Assembly (NCBI RefSeq): GCF_035046485.1
Contig: NC_085138.1
Location: 42,381,464-42,445,463, forward strand
DNA: 64,000 nt
Origin: Aedes albopictus
Lineage: Eukaryota > Arthropoda > Insecta > Diptera > Culicidae
Direction of reading: 5' to 3'
Positions 35,101 through 47,100 of this stretch are shown here, piece by piece. The position numbers and the translations under genes are program-made. Every line of letters begins with the position of its first letter. The first letter of the stretch is position 1. The notes under the pieces are model-generated. The model had not been told where the DNA came from and made no database searches. It saw only the letters and a list, made by a program, of their open reading frames with translations.

Positions 35101-38100
35101 TCGTCAAAGTGCTCGTGGGGGAATCTCTGTAACAGTTCCTGAAGAAATGCCTAAAACAGTTCCTAAAGAAACTCCAGAAGGAATCTCGGAACCAATTTCT
35201 AGAGGAATTCCTAAAGGAATCCTTAATTCCTGGAGGAATTCCTTAAAGAATACAAGGAAGAATTCCTGAAGGAATCCTGAAAACAGTTCCTGGGAGAATC
35301 TTTGGAGAAATTTTTAAAACAAAATGTTCATGAAAGGATCACAGAAGGAATTCTCGAGTGGAGCCCTGGAGAAATTCTTGGAGGAATTCCTAGAGGAATC
35401 CCAGCAAGAATTCCTGAAGTAATCGTGGTGGAACTTCTTTAGGAATCTCTATAGCAGTTCCTGAAAAAATCCCTAAAAAGATTTCCAGGAGGAATCCTTG
35501 GAGGAATTTTTGAAATAATCCCTGGAGTTGTTTCTGAAAGAAGCACAGAAGAAACTCCCGTGTGAATATTTGGAGGATTTTTTGGAGGAATCGCAGATGG
35601 AGTTCTTGGAGAAATCCTGAGGGAATCCTAAGAAGAGTTCGTGGAGGAACTCCTTGAGGAATCGCTGTAGCAGTTCCTGAAGGAATCCCTGGAGGAATTC
35701 CTGAAGAAACTTCAGAAAGTAATCCCGGAAGCAATACAAAAGAGAATTTCTAAGGTGATCCCTAAAGATTTCCTGGAGGAAGTACTGGATTACCTGGAAC
35801 ATGAAAGAATTCCACTAGGAATTCCTGGAGGAATTCTAAAAAGAGTTCCTGGAAGAATCCTTGGAGGATTTTTAAAAATAATTCCTGCAGTTGTTCCTGA
35901 AGAATTACAGAAAAAAATCCCGCGTGAATCCCTAGAGGGATTGTTGAAGGAAAACCTGGAGTAATTTCCTTGAGGAATTCCTTAGGAAATCCCCGGAAAG
36001 CTTTCTTAACAAATTCTTGGAAGAGTTTCTGTAGGAATACCTAGAAAAAAATATAAAGGAAGTAGGTATCTGTAAAAAATCTGATGGAATCGTGGGCGGA
36101 ATTCCTGAAACATTTCTTGGAACAAATGCTGAAACATTCACTATCGGAACTCTGCAAGATGTCCTTGGAAGAATTCACGAAGGAGAAATTCCTGGAGAAG
36201 TCACTTGATAAATTCCTGAAATAATTCCTGTAAAAGTTCCTGAATAAATGCCTGAAGGAATTTCTGAAGGTGTCTTTAAAAGAACATCTGCCCCCGCTCT
36301 GGCTACGCCCATGGAAAAGGCTGTTTGGCGGAAGTTCAACGTTGGTGCATGGATTGCCGCTTGTTGTACGCATTAAAAAGATACATCGAACACTTACCAA
36401 CTCTTGGGCGTCGTGGAAAAGATGGGCTTGAAATGGTTCAGCTCCGATCGCAAACTGTCTCCATCGTCGTCGTCGTCATCGACCGCTTGACTAGAGTTTC
36501 GCCGGTGTAGCTTGGTCGGTTTCACGCACAGTTCATTCTGATTCAGTTCGGCCATCGTGAAAACCTTCTTGACCACCGGACCAACGGTGTGCTTACTTGT
36601 GGTTGCCGCCTCCTGTGAGCTTTGAGCTTTGCTCGAGGCCGGTTGTTGCTGCTGCTGCGGTTGCTGTTTGACTAAACTGTACCGACTGGAGGCGGACGAA
36701 ATGCACGACGACGATGCTCCCGAGGCGGAGGAGGTCGATGAAATCGATATGACACTGAAACGAGATTTGAATTTAGTTATTCAGCCTTTTCCACGTAACA
36801 ATTCAGCGCGTTGCGACCCTTACCTTCCATTAGACTGGGACTTGGGAGTCTCCTGACGACTAGTAGAATTCACGTTATTGCTACTGCTGGTGATCGCACT
36901 GTTCTGATTGGGAGCAACTGGTTTCGCCTGACTACAGTCCTTCTTCCCATTTCCGGATCCGGAAGGTCCAGCTTCTTCGTCATCTTCGACGACTTCGTGT
37001 GCTTTGGCCTCCTGATTGGAGCTTTGTGCTGGATTTCGGCTCTTATCCGGTGGTGGTTCCGGAGTGCTTGTCGTAGACGAAATTGACAGGTGATCGCTGC
37101 TGTCCACCAGATCGATAATTCCCTCCTGTTTGTAGAGGTTGATGATGTATTTTTCCGAGGCGGCTAGTTCTTTTTTCTTTTCTTCGATGAGCTCCTTGCG
37201 ATATCGCTGCAGTTCATTCTCGTACTCTTTACGAATTTCACCCGGTTCGCTGAGGTGGATAACGCTTTCGCTTTCTGAAAAGAAACAGATCAAAATCAAC
37301 ATTAAATAATTAAACAAATATGGTAGGCATACTAGCTTGAAACTTATTTAGATTATGGGTGTTTCTTATTTCCCAATTATTAACCCTTTATAAGGCAGTG
37401 GCAACTATATTGCCACCTACTGTTTTTATTTTTTTCTGTTTTATAACAATTTATTTCGAACTTCTTTTTTGTGTTACGCAAAATTAGGATTACTAACAAC
37501 GCCTGGTATTTTTTTGGTACTAAACAAAGCTGTAACAATAATTTGGGAGCCATTTGTAGTCTCAAAAATGGCTAAATTTGACCGTGCGAAGGAAATAAGC
37601 TCAAACTTATTGTAAAACTAAAGATTTGGTAAATATTTTAAGAAGTAATCAAATCATGGGTTGATATGAGCTGAACTACACAGTTTAAATTATGGGTTAA
37701 GCCCTAATCCACTCTAAGATCTCTTTTCGGCTTTTTGTCGAAGTCAAAAGAAGAAAAGTACCCTAAACGGGCAGTGGCAAGAATATTGCCACCAGCGTTG
37801 GTGGCCTAAACGGGCAGTGGTAACTATATTGCCACCTCAAAAGCTCGTTTTTGGGGTAAATGGGCAGTGGCAACTATGTTGCCACCAGTGTTTTTGGGCT
37901 GAACGGGCAGTGGCAACTATATTGCCACCTATATTTTTGAGAGTTTCTTTCAAACAAAAACTGTTTTGTACATGTAATCATGAGTATAATCATTTCCATA
38001 ATAGTATGCGTTGATTACTCTTCTAGTTTTCTCGGCCTTATAAAGGGTTAAAATACAAACATGTGGATGGTGTCTCGCCAATATGACCTTTCGTAAATCC

Positions 38101-41100
38101 GAGTTAAACATTTATTGTTCTTTTCACGGAAGGGCGGTGGTTCTGAAATTGGTGTTGTGGTGATTCCGATCATACTTAGTAGGCCGATAGTTGAAGGGAG
38201 CAGCCTGACAGCGACTTCACTGGAGGACACACGCATTGGCTCCGATACGTATTGTCACTTTCCTGTGTCCAATAAAATAATCATCATATAATTGTTTAGT
38301 TCATAGTTCATTGTTTTATTAATCAATGTACAATACCACAAATGGCGACGAGATGAACCTGCAGCGTTTTGGAAAATATTCAGTAAGTAGATTCCAACAA
38401 CATTGGACATTACTGGTGAAAAAAAGTCTAGCTGAACAAGTTGTTGCTTAGGCAACAAACTTCGGCTTCCAGTATTGAGCGACAAAAAAAAAAAATCAAG
38501 TTCCTTCGCAAGGGACTGCCCCAGGAACGGATTCCATCCGTTGAGTTGGGCGAAAAACTATTCAAGTTCCTTCACAAGGTACTGCCTCAGAAACGGATTC
38601 TATCCGTTGTGTTAGGCGACGGCGACGACATTTCCAAGTTCACCTGAAAGGTGAACTGCCTCAGGAACGGATTTCATCCGTTGAGCTAGGCGATAAAACT
38701 TCCAAGTTTACTCAAAAGTAAACTGCCTCAGGAACGGATTTTATCCGTTGAGATAGGCGAAAAGGTGAACTGCATCAGGAACGGTTATTTTCCGTTGAGC
38801 CAGACGATCATGGACTGCTCATAACACGAGTATGGATCGAAATGTTTCCAAAAATGAAACCCAGAGAGATGAATCCTGTTGGCAGTAAAATGAAGCCGGT
38901 ACCTTGGCCGGTACAGCCATCACGCAATGAAGGTGAAACGGGAAAATGAATGGCGAAATCATGAGAGTAATTCTTTGATTCCGAAAGCAATCCACGAAGG
39001 AAACCTGGGAAAAGTCCCTGAAAGAATCCCGGGAGGCAACCCAGAAATCCGAAAGAATCTCTAAAAAAATCTTGGCGGAAATCCCAGAGGAATCCCTGAA
39101 GGTATCATAGTCAGTGCTGAAAAATTCATTTCGTCACATCTAAATTCAATCACCTACAGCTCATTTTAGAAACTGAACCTGAGAATATGGTATATGAAAA
39201 ACTTGTGCGGCTAGCCCGGTTCTGCAAGAAAGTCACGAAAAAATCGCAACTTTTTGAATACCGTCGTGCGGGGCTACTTTTGAAACACGGGGCTACTTTG
39301 GGCACTTTTGAATATGGATTTTTTGAATTTGAAATATGGTTCAAATCTGTTTGATGTCTTTGGGACTATTATGACGCAATATTTTCCCCTTCATTTGGTT
39401 GAAATTGTTTTTCAAACAAACCCTTTATTGCTTGTCAGGAGGCGAAAAATCATCGAATGAATCATAAAAATATACATAACGTATCAGAACATTTGCTCTG
39501 TAAGCATTGTTTCTACAGTTCATAAATTTCAGAGGGTTGCTCAATTCGTGCAAAAAGTATCGACGTAGCATATACAATCGAATATTTGTATCGATACGCT
39601 TTATAAATGACCGTTTAACCTAAATAAAGGATTGATGGCCCCCAGACAGCCTTTAAGTCTCTATGAAAATATCGCGCTGCTCATAATACCAAAGGTAGCA
39701 CAGAACCACCTAAAAACGCATATATTAATTGAAATCATGTATGATATAGTATACAACAGTACTGGTACAAAGTAGTATTTTAAATAAACCCGGAATTTTA
39801 ACTTTGTTTTAATTATAAATGTCCAAAGTAGCCCCCCTTTGGTTCTATATGAGATGTCTCCGATTGGTGTATGGGCAACTTTTTTGTTTATTGATGGATT
39901 TAGTTCAAATTTTGCATGCATCCTACATACATACTCACAATTATTATGTGTAAAAATTGTGGAAATACATTCACTACTCTGGGAGTTATAATGTCATAAA
40001 ATTGAAAAACCAATAAAAAGTGTATAAAGAAGCCCCGCACGACGGTATTTAAGGTAAATGTCACGGACTACCTTCAAAAAATCCCAATGATATTCACGGT
40101 GAATATCATTTGGCGTTTTTCAAAGGTAGTCCGTGACATCTATATATATAAAAATGCAGTGGCATACGTGGGACCGCGCATAACTAGCGAACGGAGGGTC
40201 CGATTTGGGTCGTCTTAGTTTTGTTCTGTTGGTTTTCACCCAAGGAAGGTTTATGAGCCATAAAACATGGGAAAATTGAGAGTTTTTGGAAATCCATTCT
40301 TCATATATTTTGAACGGGGACTTGGCCTTGGCTAAAGACTTGAAACGTCAAAAAAAACGCAGTAGGCAAGACAAAGTTTGCCGGGGACAGCTAGTTTACC
40401 ATAAATATTCGAAAAATAGTGTTTTTTCCGTGACTTTCTTGCAGAACTGGTCTAGCTGCACAAGTTTTCCATATACCATATTCTCAGGTTCAGCTTCTGA
40501 AATGAGCTGTAGGTGGTTGAATTTAGATATGACGAAATGAAATTTTCAGCACTGATCCCAGTAGAAATCCCGAAACTCTCTGCCCGATCTTCCGGTGGTG
40601 GCTCATCGGGAAGTGGCCATGCCGGTGGAAGTGATACCGAAAAGCTGAAGCAAGAATCTCATCCTTCGTCTTCTTCGGCGCCTACAACTCCACTCTCCAA
40701 TGGCACAGTCACCGACTGGTGGTAACAATTTCTCACTTCCATTCAACAAGCTGCCAGGGGATGTGTCCCCTCTGCATTCGGCCATGTTATCAAACGTGAT
40801 GCAGAAGATGTTTCCCGGACATGACAGTTCGATGTTGATGAGGCGATCCCCGAATTTAGATCACCAGCCATCAGGCAACAGTCTCGATGGATTCTCCTCG
40901 ATCTATGGGAAAGGTTCCACAACGTCCACGACCCCTGCCGGATCCGTTCCGCCTCCTTTCCTTTCGCCTGTCGGTAAGCAAAGCTACGCCATGGATTTCT
41001 CGAACAGCAGCGACTCGGCCGGACGGTGTACGGACCCCGCGGAAAGCTGTCCAAGAGCTTCCGCCACTTGGATATCTACAAGGTGTCAAAGAATAAGCTG

Positions 41101-44100
41101 ATGGTCGAGAAGTGGTTCGGAGCGAAGAAGGAAATCATCGCCGTTCGCACTGTCTGCTCGCACATCGATCTATAAAATTAAGCTGGAATCTCCTTAGGAC
41201 TGCCTAAATGAATTTTGGGAATAATAATTGAATCCCTGAATAAAATTTCTGGCGGAAGCCTGGGAGAAATCAATGAAGAAAATCTCATATCATCCAGAAT
41301 AGTCACTCCGATATTTAAATAGAAATACATTAGAACTCCAATGGCGCTGTAGTCACATTTCGTATTTAATTATTTTAATAACTTTAATTGCAATAATTTA
41401 CTATTTTCAAGTGTCCATCTTGTAGAGGACCTTTTGTTATTGTAAACAAAATTAACTTGACACTTCTAGTACCGCTGCTGACGCTGTAAGGGCGACATTG
41501 GACTTCTGTGGCTAGTTATTCTACTGATATTTAGCAATATATGAGCATGAACATGAGCATGAGATTCCCCGTAACGTGGGTAGATCACCTTAGAATGGTG
41601 CGTTGCGGTGTAAGATCTACCAAATCAAATTTTGATCTTGATATTTACCGTATTTATAAATATTCCAAGATCAAAGTTTGATTTACTTTTTTGTGTTTTG
41701 TATTTTATTTTGTTTTAGTGCACTACTAATTAATATTTTATTTCAGCAAGATTCAGGTAAATTTATCGTATGATATAAATCATATTATAAAAATATGTAA
41801 CTGTGGCGAGCGTATCACTAATATGTAGCTTATTTGACGGACGATGTTAATATTATTTTACATTTCAGATTACCAACCGAAGAAGCTAGTAATCCAACCA
41901 AGATGACGAGGACACAGGATGAATTGGGCAAACAACTGATTCGAAGCAGTCTAACAATGGTGTGCCTGAACTTTGACCAAGCGTATCCTTTGGAGTTTAC
42001 CCTTCCACTAACAACAACCTAACAATCCCGTGACACCTAGGCCTGAGAGATCGTAGAGTTGTCTACATTTTTCATAGGTGTCCAAAACTAACCATCCTTT
42101 CCCATCCCTCAGCAGTCGCAAGGACGTGGCCAGGACAGTGCTCGACCATTGGAGGATTGCGTCAGTCTTGTCTAAGAGTCAGAGATTAGTCCCACATCTT
42201 TGTGCTTTGGTACGGACGGGAAAGAGGCAACCCTCATAACAGCGGTCTAGGACTGTACCACCTACGAATTTGTGCGATTCGCTTAATGCTAATGCTAATG
42301 CTAATGCTAATGAGCATGAGCATGAGATGACCGTACAATTCGTAGTTGCTACTCCGTTACTGACCAGAATAGTCAACATTGCACAGGGAACCAAATGGAT
42401 GGGGCCTGGGTGTAGCTTTCCATCCTCAATGTGCAATTTTGAAGGTTCAAAACTTTATATTGTCAGTACCGGCGCAGGCCACGTCCTTACGGTCATCGGG
42501 GAAGGGAAGGAATTTTGGTGTGACATCCGTTGCTACTAGAGACCGTGTGTACCTCCGCATCCCCACGGTTGTCACAGGAAGGAAGTTTGTTAGTGGGAAG
42601 GGAAGGGATAGAAAGTTACATAGATCTGAATTCACATTGGTAAGTGATGTGAGCTATGCAATCCTTGATATGATTTAGTCTTCCGCAAGCCGGCTGTCGG
42701 AAGAATACAATAATTTTATTGTATGTTTGTGTATTAAATTTAATTATATACCGGGTATGAATAATTTTTTAACAACGCTTATGTCGGATCAACTCGTAAT
42801 ACAGTCGACTCTCCAGGTCTCGATATTGAAGGGACCATCGAGATAGGGAGAGATCGAACTGAGGAACCAATTTGTAATGCATACTAGATTGAAAATATCT
42901 CCGTTGCTAGAAAAAACCGACAACAAACAAATGTCACTTCGCCTTCCCAGAATGTTTTGTACCTAGGAATCGAGGTCTAGTAACCTGTGAAAATGGGCAT
43001 ATCGACATGTAGAGAGGAAATCTAGAACAAAAACGAACGAGATCGCATCGACATAGGGAATATCGAGATAAGGAGATATCGAGATGTAGAGAGGAAAAAA
43101 GTATGCAGATTGAAGGGACCGATCAAATCATCGAGATAGAGAGAGATATCGAGATGTAGAACATCGAGACATAGAGAGTCGACTGTAACGCACGTTTTAA
43201 GCTTATCGTTTCTCAGTCAGAAAATAAACTGTATGCAATTCCGTTTAATGTTACTGCCAATGCTGAAAAACCGAAACCCGCGCCGTAGCTTTACGAGAAA
43301 ACTGGACAACTAAACAACTAGAATCGTTGCTTTTGAGTTTCATCTATGTTCTTGTATTACTTTTTTTCTTTCACGTTCCCGTGTTAATAAGATTGCGTAT
43401 AATAAAACCGTTGTACATATTTGCGTAATATAAGTTGAAGGTGAACAAAAATACATTATCGTAAATGTTCGAAAAAGAAATCGAAACTATGGAACTCGGT
43501 ACGAATAAATCGACGCGGAAAACGTGGTCTACTTGTCACTGTATCGAACGGTAATCTTGACCTTTCTAAAGAAAGAGATACTTCGCCGTTTTGATCGCTA
43601 ATTGCCTGCTTGTAAATCTGAAATATAAAAAAGTATTAAATTGTGATACGTTCTCCACTGTTATATTTTTGTAAATTGTTATTTATATATAGGTTTAATT
43701 TACCTCCATCCATCTGAAACAAACGGTATATTAGCAGTGAAAAATAATTAGAATAAAAAATAAATAAATAAATAGTGTAAAACAGTACACCAAATCTTGA
43801 TCCTGGAATGTTCCTGCATTTAAATAAACCAGGCTGGAAAATAGCAAGATCAAAACTTGAAATGGTAGATCTTACACCGTAACGCACCATTCAAAGGTGA
43901 TCTACCCACGTTACGGGTTGTTACAACTTTATTTACCTGAACAGCACTGAAACAAATCGTTATTTTATTAAAGTTGAAGTTAAAATCAAGCAAATAACAC
44001 GGAAAAATTGTACATTAGTAGTGAAAAACAATATACAAAAATAAAACAAAACACAGAAAAGTAAACCAAATTTTGATCTTAGAATTTTCCTGCATTTAAA

Positions 44101-47100
44101 CCAAGCTGGAAATTTACGAAATCAAAATTGGTTATGGTAGATCTTACGCCGTAACGCACCATTATAAGGTGATCTACCCACGTTACGGGTAAAAAATTGA
44201 GATCCGACCGAGAATTGAACTCAGATCCTTGGACTGTGAGTAGCACACCCAAGCTCTCTCGGCTATCTCAGCTTGTTGTCCTGTGAATCCTATCTCAGAG
44301 AGGACGACAAATGATTCAACTTCCAGTCTGGTTCAAGCCCTATTGGATGATGCTGGTGGTGACCAATCGATCCACTTTTCTGTGCATTTGGTTCTTCAGA
44401 TTGGGAGCGGGACATTTGGCATAAGGTCTCTTTGCATAAAGACATTTGGCATAACGGTCATTTGGCATGATGAACATTTGGCATAACCGAAATGCACCCT
44501 TCTTTATTATACCAAGTGTCCATTATGCCAACTGACCGTTATGCCAAGTGATCTTATGCCAAATGGCCTTATGCCAAATGATTTTATGCCAAATGACATA
44601 TACCCTTCAGATTTGAGCTCTTGAAAATTCGAGATGTAGCTTCGTCATATCTCATATCGCATAATGCTCTTCAAACGGAATCGCTCAAGTAATTTTCGTT
44701 CAGTGCATTATTTTTCCGTGACCCGAATGGTCAAGAAATTTAACACAGCAAGCCCCATTTGATTTGACGTTTCTTTTCAGCTCCGTACTACACGCAGGAA
44801 AAATGGCGCTTGTTTAAAACAATAAAACGCATGGTTGATTTTCAAACTGAGAATTTACTTATTCCAAAGTTATATTTAATTGTTTTCATTTAGAGTTTAT
44901 CGATAAAAACAACCGATAACCATCATTTTATATAATGTCAAAAATTTCATTTGTTTAAACAAAATAAAAACCATAAACATGGTCCGAAAGCACACATCTA
45001 TAAAATGCTTACCCCAACATCGTCACAACGAAGAAGGTGTAGCAAATCCATCACGCCAACTTCCAAGTGCACTTTGGTCGTGATGGATAACGCGCAAGTA
45101 CTCACGACAGCATCCACAAAAAGTTGATCGGTTTCGCCTTTTTTGTCTTTTTTTAGTCGATCTCCTCCCCATCCGCTTACCGACGGTCTAAAAATAGATT
45201 TCCGAGCTGCCGCAGTCGCTGCCTTCACCAACACAATCACATTCCGGGTTTGTTAGTGGCAAAAGTGCAGTCGTTTAAATCAATCCATTATTTCATGTTG
45301 AAAATACCATATCTCTGTTTGTTTTAACAAACTGTCAAACATTTCGGCAAATGAAAATATTCGTATTATCAAACAATGGAACAGTTCAGTTTAAACTAGA
45401 AATCAGTTTGTCGCTATAGTAAACTGTAAAATCGGTTGATTTGAACTAGAATTTAATTGTGCGTACAATTTATTTTTCTGCGTGATAGGATCTGGAATAA
45501 AGCGACGCTTTCTCATTTCTTGAGCGATTCCTTGCCTGAATTTTCCACGCATCGAGATAGGCCAAGAAATTTCCAAGACCCCTTTGCAACATTTTGGGTA
45601 GTACGCAGATCGCAAGAAATTTCTTGGCTTGTCTAGCTGCGTGGAAAATTCAGGCTAGGAAACGCTCGAGAAATTAGCAAGCGTCGCTTTATATTCCGCA
45701 TATTACGGAGCTGAAACGAAACGTCAAATCAAATGGGGCTTGCTGTGCATTTTCATCCAAATCCGTTAAACGGTTCTAAAAAACGGTGCTCTAGAAAATT
45801 TGAGCTATGTACTCCAAATACCTTGTCCTTAAATTTAGGTCACGGAAAAATAATGCACTGAACGAAAATTACTTGGGCGATTCCGTTTAAAGTGCATACC
45901 TCGCTTCTTCGTGAAAAACTTAAATTATTCGATTGAGGTGGGGTGCTGAAGCAAGCAATCATGATTATGTGACAGCTTTAAATAAAATTTGTTCATTCGT
46001 CACTGAACCTCCAACTACAAAGGACGTGTTAAATTCAACTCTAAGTTTATCATTTATTTCCTCGTGATAGCTTCAATTGGCAAATGGAAGTTCATGCGAC
46101 CAAATTCATGACATCGAGAGCAACAATTAAACTGCTGAATCAAACCTTCGCAACATACGTTGTTCCAGAAACAGAATGATGCCTTCAATAAGAGACACGG
46201 TGCAGTCCGAAGGAGTTTCAAGCCCGGCGATTTTGCGTATGACAAGGTCCATTCAATGATTTCTTAGAGATGGAAATCAACAACCGTAATCGAGAAAATT
46301 GGAAACGTAAACTACAATGTGTTCCTGAATAAGCATAAAGCAAATACTATTTAAGGACTACAAGAAAGGTTTTTGCGAAAGTTACCGGACATATTATGGA
46401 GGAACATGGTTCTATGAAATATGGTTTTGTACCATTTGGGTAGGTGAACCTATTTTAGGCACTTACCGCTATAACTAAGTCAATTTCATAACAATTAATT
46501 TTTAATTTTTGTATAGGATTAGATACTGTACGTATCTCAGCGTATGATAAATATAAAGTTTATTATATAAAATTTACTAAGTTGTGTTCAAAATAGGAAC
46601 ACCTGCCCAACGGTACAAGATCCTACTGAAAAATTTCGTTGCTTTTTACAGTTTTGTAATAAACTTGTTATGTGATTCTGGTCGGATGTTTCAGATATTT
46701 TAGGGATGACAATTATTTAACTTGGATAAGACATAAAATACGCTAAAAAACTCAGCACTATTTGCTATAAGAGTCCCAATTGCATACCATAACAGTATTA
46801 TTTGCTATCTATTATACCGAACATAACATAACATGATAACATCATCATTTAGAAGAATTTTGTTCATAACTTCTTTGAACAAAGGACAGCGCTTCAATTT
46901 ATTTTCATTCCAATTTAAAAGAATGGAAAAACTGAAGAAGTAATCAACTGGTGCCGCAACCGTATTCTACTAGGTTGGATATGAGAACTAAGCACTTTGA
47001 CCGTACATTTTCCGATTTTAATAATATTAAACCGACTTGTCATTTGACATCCCAAATCGTTTTTCATCTCGCATCTGCAAACATTGTGCAATGTAATGGC

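Larger units (their letters stand above)
39112..40554. mobile_element. hAT-like foldback element carrying a MITE and a Helitron
   Basis: The ends read CAGTGCTGAAAA. The flanking octamers ATCATAGT (39104-39111) and ATCCCAGT (40555-40562) match at 6 of 8. When the nested MITE (39261-40045) and Helitron (40139-40394) are removed, the rest is a near-perfect palindrome centred on GATATTCACGGTGAATATC (about 40089-40107). Confidence 0.8.
41176..42801. other. No gene; repeat-derived sequence
   Basis: Apart from repeat copy 1, it holds a short degenerate 12-bp repeat patch (41215-41290) and GC-richer, repeat-like sequence at 41870-42620 that looks like transposon debris without an identifiable domain. 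Confidence 0.35.

Noticed and set aside
32258..36400. Frames with E-F-L-E or R-N-S-S repeats in intron 3
   Set aside because: They arise from the 12-bp repeat within an intron and are often interrupted; not protein-coding.
37394..37930. CRISPR-like array of GTGGCAACTATATTGCCAC repeats
   Set aside because: Eukaryotic context, irregular spacing, repeats inside a TTAA-flanked MITE; no cas-like genes.
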